A stretch of 5,098 bases of DNA from Dysgonomonas sp. (GTDB lineage: Bacteria; Bacteroidota; Bacteroidia; Bacteroidales; Dysgonomonadaceae): contig DQAM01000294.1 in the NCBI GenBank assembly GCA_003523545.1, forward strand, positions 1-5,098. The letters run 5' to 3'. The position numbers and the translations under genes were made by a program. Shown one piece after another: positions 1-5,096 of the stretch. The stretch's first letter is position 1; each line of letters opens with the position of its first letter. A model generated the notes under the pieces. The model saw only the letters and a list, made by a program, of their open reading frames with translations, made no database searches and was not told the DNA's origin.

Positions 1-11
1 TCTTCCGATCT
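1..11. other. Probable Illumina adapter remnant at contig end
   Basis: The first 11 bases, TCTTCCGATCT, are identical to the 3' end of the standard Illumina TruSeq adapter. Read on the other strand they give AGATCGGAAGA, the start of the read-through adapter. A match exactly at the sequence edge is best explained as untrimmed adapter left in an assembly, so these bases should not be treated as genomic. A chance match of this length exactly at position 1 is unlikely. Confidence 0.88.
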
Positions 12-66
12 AGAAAAAGTCAAATTATTTTATAAAAAATGAAATAAACTAATTTCCATCTTCCGG

Positions 67-98
67 CAAAGATATAATATGTGCGAATTTTTCCCAAA
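67..98 (-). promoter_or_regulatory. Leftward Bacteroidota-type promoter; its gene lies off the window
   Basis: On the minus strand a TTTG (95-98) is followed after exactly 20 bases by TATCTTTG (67-74). This matches the Bacteroidota primary sigma factor consensus, TTTG at -33 and TAnnTTTG at -7, with a usual spacer. Transcription would run leftward, divergent from the dihydrofolate reductase gene. The only ATG downstream within the window (58-60) opens nine codons before a stop, so the real gene must start beyond the contig end. It is the best promoter match in the window, though it remains a sequence-only prediction. Confidence 0.72.
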
Positions 99-120
99 AA
101 AATAAAAGAATTAATTTAAT

Positions 121-152
121 TTTTAATATTCTATCCGTATTTTCTAGATTTG
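121..152 (+). promoter_or_regulatory. Candidate promoter of the folA-cupin-CMD unit
   Basis: TAGATTTG at 145-152 fits the Bacteroidota -7 consensus TAnnTTTG exactly. The matching upstream position, 20 bases away (121-124), reads TTTT instead of TTTG, so the -33 element is imperfect. Initiation a few bases after 152 would give a leader of about 25-30 bases before the ATG at 185. The surrounding 110-184 stretch is almost pure A and T, which raises the chance of a random match. Confidence 0.5.
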
Positions 153-184
153 TAATAAAAAAATCTTAATTTAATTTTATTGGT

Positions 185-679
185 ATGCCGGAAATAAATT
201 TAATCGCTGCTATAGATGAAAACAATGCGATTGGAAAAAACAACCAACTTTTATGTCACTTACCAAATGACCTGAAATATTTTAAATCTGTCACAGAAGG
301 AAATACTGTGATTATGGGAAGAAATACCTATATGTCTCTACCAAATGGGGCATTGCCTAAACGTCGAAATATTGTTCTTAGTAAGAATCCGGACCTTAAA
401 ATAGAGAATGCAGAAACAGCTTTTTCTCTTCAACAAGCGATTGAGAAAACAGAGAATGAAGAACAGGTATTCATCATAGGAGGAGGTTCTGTATATAAGG
501 AGGCAATCGATATAGCCGATAAATTATACATTACGCTGATTCACCATCGTTTCGAAGGAGCGGATACGTTTTTTCCCGATATAGATGATACAATATGGGA
601 AGAGATTTCGAGAAAGGAAAATCCCGGAGATGAAAAAAATAAATATGCTCATACATTTATAATATACAGAAGAAAATAA
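185..679 (+). CDS. folA: Dihydrofolate reductase
   Basis: This gene encodes a 164-residue cytosolic enzyme that reduces dihydrofolate to tetrahydrofolate with NADPH, and it is the usual target of trimethoprim. Length and layout are those of a normal chromosomal single-domain reductase. Visible landmarks are the N-terminal LIAAIDENNAIGKNN strand and loop (6-20), the substrate region LPNDLKYFK (26-34) with Asp29 at the place of E. coli Asp27, the NADPH-binding MGRNT (44-48), LPKRRNIVLS (57-66), the IGGGSVY turn (98-104) and Thr117 at the place of E. coli Thr113. The odd point is Cys24 (codon TGT), where nearly all reductases have Trp (E. coli Trp22). Met50 also stands where Glu is common in the MGR-x-T-x-E-S motif. 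The ATG at 185 is the natural start, directly before the conserved first strand. The cupin gene follows after 10 bases. Confidence 0.95.
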   Translation: MPEINLIAAIDENNAIGKNNQLLCHLPNDLKYFKSVTEGNTVIMGRNTYMSLPNGALPKRRNIVLSKNPDLKIENAETAFSLQQAIEKTENEEQVFIIGGGSVYKEAIDIADKLYITLIHHRFEGADTFFPDIDDTIWEEISRKENPGDEKNKYAHTFIIYRRK

Positions 680-689
680 AATTGACGGG

Positions 690-1166
690 ATGAAAGTTAT
701 TGATAATAAGTTATTCGACTCGTTAACTGAAGAAGCGCGTATAAATCCGAGATTGAGGAAAAATTATAATTTCCACGATTCGCTGGATGAGCCTATCCAT
801 AGATTGTTGAATGCAGTAGAGCCCGGAACTTATGTACAGCCTCATCGCCATTCAAATCCTGATAAAGAGGAAATATTCTTCGTATTGCGGGGTAAAATCG
901 TTTTCTTTATTTTTAATGATGATGGTAGTATAGAAAAAGCGATAGAAATGTCTCCGGATTCGGATGTTAAAGGTTTGGAGATAAGAGCAGGAGTTTGGCA
1001 TTCTTTGGTAGTGGTAGAATCAGGTACTATACTTTATGAAATTAAAAGCGGTCCCTATGTACGTTTATCTCCCGAAAATATCGCTCCGTGGGCACCCGCC
1101 CCGGATGATAAGAAAGCCGTTGATGAATATATAATACGCTTACTTAATCCAGAGCTATCATCCTAA
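690..1166 (+). CDS. WbuC-like cupin-fold metalloprotein
   Basis: The 158-residue product is a single-domain cupin resembling the WbuC family, named after a gene in some enterobacterial O-antigen clusters; the family's reaction is not established. Its N-terminal part (VIDNKLFDSL, then RLRKNYNFHDS at 21-31) and EPIHRLLNAVEPGTYVQPHRH (34-54) are typical of that family. Cupin motif 1 is Gly46-x5-His52-x-His54 followed by Glu60/Glu61 and Gly68. Motif 2 is GLEIRAGVWH ending in His104. His52, His54, one of the glutamates and His104 are the likely metal ligands. No signal peptide or membrane segment is seen, so it should be cytosolic. It starts 10 bases after the reductase stop and is probably cotranscribed with it, but no sugar or polysaccharide genes are nearby, so an O-antigen role should not be assumed. 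The family call is fairly sure; the function is unknown. Confidence 0.85.
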   Translation: MKVIDNKLFDSLTEEARINPRLRKNYNFHDSLDEPIHRLLNAVEPGTYVQPHRHSNPDKEEIFFVLRGKIVFFIFNDDGSIEKAIEMSPDSDVKGLEIRAGVWHSLVVVESGTILYEIKSGPYVRLSPENIAPWAPAPDDKKAVDEYIIRLLNPELSS

Positions 1167-1199
1167 TTAGCAACTTATATAATACTTAAATTTTTTTAT

Positions 1200-1538
1200 A
1201 TGGGATTAGAAAGTTTTAATGAAAAAAGAAATTCATTAAATAAATTAATGTCTGATAATGATGCATTCTTTAAAGAATTCGGAGCGATTGATACAGAAGT
1301 ATACGCTACAGGAGCAATCCCTAAAAAGTATAAGGAATTGACAGGTTTGTCTATTTCTGTTTTTAGCAGATGTGAAGAGTGCATATTATATCATCTACAA
1401 GGTTGTGTATCTGAAGAAGCCACAACAGAAGAAATAATCGAGGCGATTAAGCTGGGAGTAATGGCGGGAGGGTCTGTTACTTATCCATCGGCCAGGTTAG
1501 CTTTTGAAGCTATGAGAGAGATGGGGATTATAAACTAA
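1200..1538 (+). CDS. Carboxymuconolactone decarboxylase family protein, AhpD-like
   Basis: This 112-residue, mostly helical protein belongs to the carboxymuconolactone decarboxylase/AhpD superfamily. The core pattern is Glu46, Cys58-x-x-Cys61 and His65. The spacings of 12, 3 and 4 residues equal those of Glu118, Cys130, Cys133 and His137 in Mycobacterium tuberculosis AhpD, which points to a thiol peroxidase or disulfide-reductase type role rather than gamma-carboxymuconolactone decarboxylation. AhpD's His132, between the two cysteines, is Glu60 here, so the proton relay would differ. A further Cys69 lies one helical stretch on. The second half (79-106, with LGVMAGGSVTYPSARLA) is the usual second helix pair. 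No signal peptide is present. The ATG at 1200 follows a run of seven T and has no Shine-Dalgarno match, as is common in Bacteroidota. It lies 33 bases after the cupin gene and just before the terminator. Its partner protein and substrate cannot be told from the window. Confidence 0.87.
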   Translation: MGLESFNEKRNSLNKLMSDNDAFFKEFGAIDTEVYATGAIPKKYKELTGLSISVFSRCEECILYHLQGCVSEEATTEEIIEAIKLGVMAGGSVTYPSARLAFEAMREMGIIN

Positions 1539-1576
1539 AAAATACCCGGCTTAAATTATATTAGCCGGGTATACTA
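1537..1576. terminator. Bidirectional intrinsic terminator between convergent units
   Basis: Arms ATACCCGGCT (1542-1551) and AGCCGGGTAT (1563-1572) are perfect 10-base inverted repeats around an 11-base A/T loop. The plus-strand transcript leaves the hairpin into a mixed stretch with only a later T run. The minus-strand transcript leaves it into six consecutive U, counting the outermost base pair, so the signal is stronger leftward. It sits 3 bases after the stop of the AhpD-like gene and 20 bases beyond the stop of the lipoprotein gene, exactly where convergent units need one. Confidence 0.88.
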
Positions 1577-1592
1577 TATCTTTTAAATTATC

Positions 1593-2405
1593 TTATTGAG
1601 GCTTTTTGAATGTCAGTACTACTTTTCCGTCTTTCGATAACGTTAATTTATCCTGAGTAACGGCAATCATGCTGGTTCCTGTCAGCGCTTCGGTAAATTT
1701 ATTTTCTCCTTTCAGATTAGGGCACGCCATACGCGTAGACATGATAGGGCCTACTTCTAACAGAGTGCTGTTGATAGTGTAGGTTGCACCATATCCGTTG
1801 CATCCTGCATTTCCGCTAACGCGTCCTTCCATTGCATCAAATGATAAAGTAGCTGTGCGCCCCTCTACCGTAAATAAGTCCTGCATGTTTTCTCCGGCAA
1901 CGGCTTCGAGCATCCACTCTCCGGACAGCATAGCCGGGTCGATGCCTTTTACAAACTCTGCAACGGTGCGTCCGTCTTTCATCAAGGTCAATACGCCGTT
2001 AACTATATTTACCGAGTTAGGACCTGCCAGCATAGCGTAGAAATCCGATTCCCGGTTATCCTCGAAACATGCCATCATAGTGGATACTAGATTAGGAGCC
2101 TCGAGCATTCCGTCTTTATAACTAAACATTCCGCCATAAGTATTACAACCTCCGTTACCATTCATCTGGTTGGTCTCAAAATTGAGAGTCATGGTCGGAG
2201 TTTTTCCTTTGAACAAATCACTGGCATTTTGTCCGTTGAATGTTCTTAATACCCATGTTGTACCCAAGTCGACTTCAATATTAGAAAGCCCTTCAGAACC
2301 TGCGATATTCTGAGCCTTGTCTTTTGTTGATTTACAACTTTGTATGGTCATACCTACCGAGAGGCATACGGCCATAATAAATGATAACCTTAAAATCGTT
2401 TTCAT
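1593..2405 (-). CDS. Lipoprotein with two META (HslJ-like) domains, copy B
   Basis: The 270-residue product has a lipoprotein signal peptide: basic start MKTILR, a hydrophobic stretch to about residue 20, then IQSC with Cys24 as the lipidated residue. A short linker leads to two META domains (formerly DUF306, the family of E. coli HslJ) at about 49-153 and 162-267. Each has the family pattern: W-x-L near its start, a G-x-x-G-C-N turn (Cys87, Cys202) and an ST-x-x-A-C segment (Cys113, Cys228), then a KDG hairpin near the end. The two cysteines per domain are spaced 26 residues apart both times and could form a disulfide outside the cytoplasm. HslJ was linked to heat shock and novobiocin resistance in E. 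coli, but the molecular role of META domains is not settled. No clear acidic surface-export signal follows Cys24, so the side of the outer membrane is open. It is a paralogue of the gene 20 bases upstream and is last in the minus-strand unit. Confidence 0.88.
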   Translation of the reverse strand: MKTILRLSFIMAVCLSVGMTIQSCKSTKDKAQNIAGSEGLSNIEVDLGTTWVLRTFNGQNASDLFKGKTPTMTLNFETNQMNGNGGCNTYGGMFSYKDGMLEAPNLVSTMMACFEDNRESDFYAMLAGPNSVNIVNGVLTLMKDGRTVAEFVKGIDPAMLSGEWMLEAVAGENMQDLFTVEGRTATLSFDAMEGRVSGNAGCNGYGATYTINSTLLEVGPIMSTRMACPNLKGENKFTEALTGTSMIAVTQDKLTLSKDGKVVLTFKKPQ

Positions 2406-2425
2406 AATTTTTTATTTTTGTGTTT

Positions 2426-3256
2426 TTATATTGTTTCATTCGATGTCTTTTCGAAAATAACAGATACCATATCGCCTTTGGCAAATTGCAATGTGTTAGC
2501 ATCGGGAAGAGTAATCATGCTTGTATCGCTGATAGCTTGCATAAACTTATTTTCTCCTTCCATATTGGGGCATGCCATCATGGTAGATGCCGGCCGGGAA
2601 ATAATAACCTGTCCGTTTTCGCCAAGCGTGAAAGATGCGTTGAAATTATTGCAGCCCGCATTCCCAAATACACGGTTGTCGTCGAAATTGAAGCTTATAG
2701 TCGGGATTTTACCTCCTTCGGTAGTATAACTATCCGAAGCTTGTGCTCCATCTATTGTTTTTAATGTCCAGGTACCTTTCAGACTTTCGGCGTTTACCTG
2801 GTAATTTTCTGCCGGGGCGCTTCCTTTTTCAAATTCCATAATCACTCTGCCATCCTTAGTAATAGTCAATAAATCATTTTGAATGGATAGTACATTATTC
2901 GTTCCGGATAACTGCAAAAGATATTCAGATTCGTTATTATTTTCTGTGCATAACATTCTTGTCGATGCTAAATTCGGTGCGGATAAGATTCCCTCTTTAT
3001 ATGTATACGGGCCGGAATATCTGTTACATCCTCCGGTTCCGGAGATAGTATTGTCATCGAAATTAAATTGCAATGTAGGCAATGCTCCTGCAAATTGCGA
3101 CCGGGCATCTTGTCCGTTGAGCGTTTTCAGTACCCAGTATCCTTCCATTTGTTCCCGGGTAAGGGGAGTTGTACTCGTACAGCTATGAAAAGCTAAAGCG
3201 GAAAAAAATACAGCAATCAACGCAATAAAAAGTTTCATTGAATTTTTTGTTTTCAT
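2426..3256 (-). CDS. Lipoprotein with two META (HslJ-like) domains, copy A
   Basis: This 276-residue protein starts with a lipoprotein signal: Lys2, Lys4 and Lys8, the hydrophobic LFIALIAVFFSALAF stretch, then HSC with Cys26 as the likely lipid anchor. Translation may instead start at Met7 (ATG at 3236-3238), which gives an equally good signal peptide; the sequence does not decide. Two META domains follow, at about 38-144 and 160-271. They show the GGCN and ST-x-x-x-C pair (Cys77, Cys103) in the first and NAGCN with STMMACPN (Cys202, Cys229) in the second. Domain order and several local phrases agree with the adjacent paralogue, for example APNL-x-ST in domain 1 and GENKF followed by TSMI in domain 2. 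The two genes therefore come from duplication of an already two-domain gene. The gap to the upstream hydrolase gene is 35 bases without a terminator. The function is unknown beyond an envelope location; roles in stress or in binding a small ligand are guesses. Confidence 0.88.
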   Translation of the reverse strand: MKTKNSMKLFIALIAVFFSALAFHSCTSTTPLTREQMEGYWVLKTLNGQDARSQFAGALPTLQFNFDDNTISGTGGCNRYSGPYTYKEGILSAPNLASTRMLCTENNNESEYLLQLSGTNNVLSIQNDLLTITKDGRVIMEFEKGSAPAENYQVNAESLKGTWTLKTIDGAQASDSYTTEGGKIPTISFNFDDNRVFGNAGCNNFNASFTLGENGQVIISRPASTMMACPNMEGENKFMQAISDTSMITLPDANTLQFAKGDMVSVIFEKTSNETI

Positions 3257-3291
3257 AAGTCTTCAATTAGTATATTATTATTTCTTATTTA

Positions 3292-4080
3292 TTACAAAAG
3301 AGTGAATCGGTCAGCATCTTTCCATACAGGAAATTTTTCTCTAAACTTATTTAACTCATTTTTTGATATTGAAACAGTCTCTACCGATTCTACCGGATTA
3401 TCCATACTGATTATTTTATTCCCTTTAAAATCCACAAGACATGATTGCCCGTTATATTTAATTTTCATACCGTCTTCACCCACCCGGTTTACACCGCATA
3501 CATAAGCCAGATTCTCGATGGCTCTCGCCGGAAGTAAGGTATTCCATACATTCATGCGGGATTGAGGCCAATTGGCTGAATATATAAGCAAATCGTATTC
3601 ATTATTGATATTGCGTGCCCAAACCGGAAAACGCATCTCATAACATATCAGTAAACAAATCTTAAAGCCTTTATGTTCAACGATGCAACGGCTGTTTCCG
3701 GCAGAGAAATATTTCGTTTCGTCTCCCGACCGGAATAAATGTTTTTTATCGTAGAAACTTTGCTGGTTGGGCGTAATTATAAAGCCTCTGTTATAATAAC
3801 GCGAAGCTTCACGACTTATAAAGCTTCCGCAAATTGCAATGTTATATTTTTCCGCCCATGTAGAAAGGGCCGTTATTGTGCTTCCGTCATTAGGTTCTGC
3901 CAGAGAACGGCTGTTCATTGTGAACCCTGTAGTGAACATCTCAGGTAAAACAACCAAATCGGTTTTTCCGGCTAATCCGGAAATATATTTCTGTGCTTTA
4001 TCAAGATTGTAAAGTTTATCTTCCCACCTGATGTCAATTTGCAAAAGGCTTACTCTTAATATATTGTCAGAGTAATTCAT
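3292..4080 (-). CDS. Nitrilase-superfamily amidohydrolase, omega-amidase (YafV/Nit2-like)
   Basis: The 262-residue cytosolic protein is a carbon-nitrogen hydrolase whose catalytic triad can be read: Glu47 in LPEMFTTGF (45-53), Lys112 in YDKKHLFR (110-117) and Cys146 in LLICYEMRFPVWARN (143-157). Glu121 may be the second conserved glutamate. The segment CYEMRFPVWARN and the following YSANWPQSR (167-175) are characteristic of the omega-amidase branch, which in E. coli (YafV) and mammals (Nit2) removes ammonia from alpha-ketoglutaramate or alpha-ketosuccinamate, clearing by-products of glutamine and asparagine transamination. Length is normal for this group. Its ATG overlaps the stop of the acyltransferase gene by one base (TAATG), which suggests translational coupling. 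No transaminase gene is visible. The superfamily is certain; omega-amidase is the best subgroup call, with another short-chain amide as the alternative substrate. Confidence 0.92.
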   Translation of the reverse strand: MNYSDNILRVSLLQIDIRWEDKLYNLDKAQKYISGLAGKTDLVVLPEMFTTGFTMNSRSLAEPNDGSTITALSTWAEKYNIAICGSFISREASRYYNRGFIITPNQQSFYDKKHLFRSGDETKYFSAGNSRCIVEHKGFKICLLICYEMRFPVWARNINNEYDLLIYSANWPQSRMNVWNTLLPARAIENLAYVCGVNRVGEDGMKIKYNGQSCLVDFKGNKIISMDNPVESVETVSISKNELNKFREKFPVWKDADRFTLL

Positions 4081-4619
4081 TATAATACGAATTTCTCAGG
4101 ATGTTTACCTGTGGCATTCTTATAATATGACTTTATAGTATCCATATCTCTGTCGACATCCCCGGTAGGAATAAATACATCTTTAAAACAAGCTATTTTC
4201 TCTTTATAGTCCAGAATAACTATGACTATTGGCACTTTGGCTTCAAGAGCAATGTAATAAAAGCCCTTTTTCCATTCGCCGTTTGCACTGCGGGTACCTT
4301 CCGGTGTGACTGCCAGTTCGAAGCGGTCTCTTTTCGAAAATTCTTCTACCATCTGTTCGGTTACCGAAGTTTTCTTCGACCTGTCTACAGGTATCCCTCC
4401 CAAGGCATTGAATATAATATTCATCGGGAAAAAGAACCATGATTTCTTAATGAGGAAAGATGCTTTCCTGCCTAATGAAGAGTAGATAATTTTACCTAAA
4501 ATCAAATCCCAGTTACTCGTATGAGGAGCTACACATAAAACACATTTTGCCGGGTAATCCGTGATACCCGACGTTTTCCATCCCAATATATTAAGGATGA
4601 ACTTACTTAAATTTCGCAT
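4080..4619 (-). CDS. PlsC-type (1-acylglycerol-3-phosphate acyltransferase-like) acyltransferase
   Basis: The 179-residue protein belongs to the glycerolipid acyltransferase family. The catalytic HX4D motif is His33-TSNW-Asp38. The other blocks are GGIPVDRS (74-81), the acyl-acceptor binding motif, and VTPEGTRS (104-111), the equivalent of EGTRS. It is shorter than a typical PlsC (about 240 residues): it lacks a long N-terminal membrane segment and ends soon after the core fold. A hydrophobic patch with aromatic residues (WFFFPMNIIF, 61-70) could bind the inner face of the membrane. The likely reaction is transfer of an acyl chain to a lysophospholipid or a related acceptor. Given the short form, it may not be the main phosphatidate-forming enzyme; an aminolipid or other lyso-lipid acceptor is possible. 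It follows the small helical gene by 8 bases and overlaps the hydrolase gene by one. Confidence 0.9.
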   Translation of the reverse strand: MRNLSKFILNILGWKTSGITDYPAKCVLCVAPHTSNWDLILGKIIYSSLGRKASFLIKKSWFFFPMNIIFNALGGIPVDRSKKTSVTEQMVEEFSKRDRFELAVTPEGTRSANGEWKKGFYYIALEAKVPIVIVILDYKEKIACFKDVFIPTGDVDRDMDTIKSYYKNATGKHPEKFVL

Positions 4620-4627
4620 ATAGCGGA

Positions 4628-4909
4628 TTAGTCTAAATTTTGGATTTCGCGACCTAATTCATCAACTTGCGCTTTCAGGTCTTCTTTCAATTTTTTGTAA
4701 TAAATTTTTACGCGATTTTTAACATCTTTCCCCTCCGTAATGTTCGCACGGCTCAGGAAATCTATATGTATATTCGCTATTCTGGATATCAGTTCGTCCG
4801 CTTTCTCTATATTAGGTTCTTTGGTGTACACCTTATATAAAACACAATCAGTGTACAGCAAATCCATGGATTCGTTTATTTGCTTTTTTAAATTTCTGCG
4901 GCTGCTCAT
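4628..4909 (-). CDS. Small helical protein of unknown function
   Basis: The 93-residue product is not assigned to a functional family. It is highly charged and predicted helical almost throughout, with a basic N-terminus (SSRRNLKKQ) and a Lys-rich middle. The C-terminal part, at about 66-93, has a heptad-like spacing of Val, Ile, Leu and a Glu-rich end (LKAQVDELGREIQNL) compatible with a coiled coil. A single Cys22 is present, and there is no signal peptide or membrane segment. The pattern MSSRRNLKK followed by a short helical body resembles small conserved Bacteroidales hypothetical proteins, but this is from memory and untested. It is the first gene behind the promoter candidate at 4956-4987, with a leader of about 40 bases, and lies 8 bases before the acyltransferase gene, so it is probably expressed with it. 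ATG at 4907-4909 is chosen as the only early start. Confidence 0.75.
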   Translation of the reverse strand: MSSRRNLKKQINESMDLLYTDCVLYKVYTKEPNIEKADELISRIANIHIDFLSRANITEGKDVKNRVKIYYKKLKEDLKAQVDELGREIQNLD

Positions 4910-4923
4910 TTAATAAACTTTAG

Positions 4924-4943
4924 GGATACGCTCACGCATATCC
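4924..4943 (-). promoter_or_regulatory. GNRA-loop hairpin in the predicted mRNA leader
   Basis: Read on the minus strand, GGATATGC (4936-4943) pairs with GCGTATCC (4924-4931) around the loop GTGA. This gives an 8-pair stem with one U-G wobble and a GNRA-type tetraloop. It starts about 6-9 bases after the expected transcription start and ends 14 bases before the ATG of the small helical gene. No U run follows, so it is not an intrinsic terminator. A 5'-end hairpin that protects the message is one reading; a protein-binding operator is another, and chance is possible. Confidence 0.45.
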
Positions 4944-4955
4944 TGGTTACTCGGA

Positions 4956-4987
4956 CAAAGTTAGATAAATTTACGTGAATGTGTTAA
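4956..4987 (-). promoter_or_regulatory. Candidate promoter of the five-gene minus-strand unit
   Basis: TAACTTTG on the minus strand (4956-4963) is an exact Bacteroidota -7 element. Twenty bases upstream, TTAA (4984-4987) stands in place of the -33 TTTG, so that half is weak. Transcription would begin near 4950, about 40 bases before the ATG of the small helical gene, and no other exact -7 match precedes the genes to its left. It is the likely main promoter for the stretch down to the terminator at 1542-1572. Confidence 0.6.
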
Positions 4988-5060
4988 TTCTATATCTTAT
5001 TATTCCTTAAAGCTCTATATAAAAGGCTGATATATTATGATATATCCCAGATAAAATGTT

Positions 5061-5096
5061 TTATAACATATCTTTCTCTGTCTCTTTGGCAATATA
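5061..5096 (-). CDS. Possible C-terminal end of an upstream gene (partial)
   Basis: One minus-strand frame entering from the right edge is open for 11 codons (YIAKETEKDML) and then stops at TAA (5061-5063). The charged, helix-like composition would suit a protein C-terminus, and a gene is expected somewhere to the right. The piece is too short for any identification, and another minus frame stays open longer (27 codons) with a less protein-like composition. If real, the gene would end about 75 bases before the operon promoter. Confidence 0.2.
   Translation of the reverse strand, partial: YIAKETEKDML

Noticed and set aside
58..87. Nine-codon frame behind the leftward promoter as a leader peptide
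   Set aside because: The ATG at 58-60 reads leftward for nine codons with no run of regulatory codons and no attenuator-like hairpin; it is most likely chance.
690..1166. O-antigen or capsule locus suggested by the WbuC-like cupin
   Set aside because: No glycosyltransferase, sugar nucleotide or flippase gene is nearby, and WbuC-like cupins also occur outside such loci.
1196..1384. Open frame of 62 codons on the minus strand
   Set aside because: It lies wholly opposite the AhpD-like gene, whose active-site motif is intact, and its translation shows no family features.
1798..2040. Plus-strand open frame of 80 codons
   Set aside because: It is opposite the copy B lipoprotein gene; its Ser/Pro/Thr-rich translation is typical of a reversed-strand shadow.
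2418..2764. Two overlapping plus-strand open frames (103 and 114 codons)
   Set aside because: Both lie opposite the copy A lipoprotein gene and start near its 3' end. Neither has a promoter match or a recognisable domain, and two frames open together suggests base composition.
2883..3188. Plus-strand open frame of 101 codons
   Set aside because: It is antisense to the signal peptide and first META domain of copy A, and no motif is seen.
4243..4440. Minus-strand open frame of 65 codons in another frame of the acyltransferase gene
   Set aside because: It lies inside a gene with complete HX4D and EGTRS motifs and has no independent support.
5029..5064. Two short A/T palindromes near the right edge (5029-5046 and 5051-5064)
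   Set aside because: Arms are only 7 and 6 bases of almost pure A/T, which is expected by chance in this composition; no T run or promoter position gives them a role.
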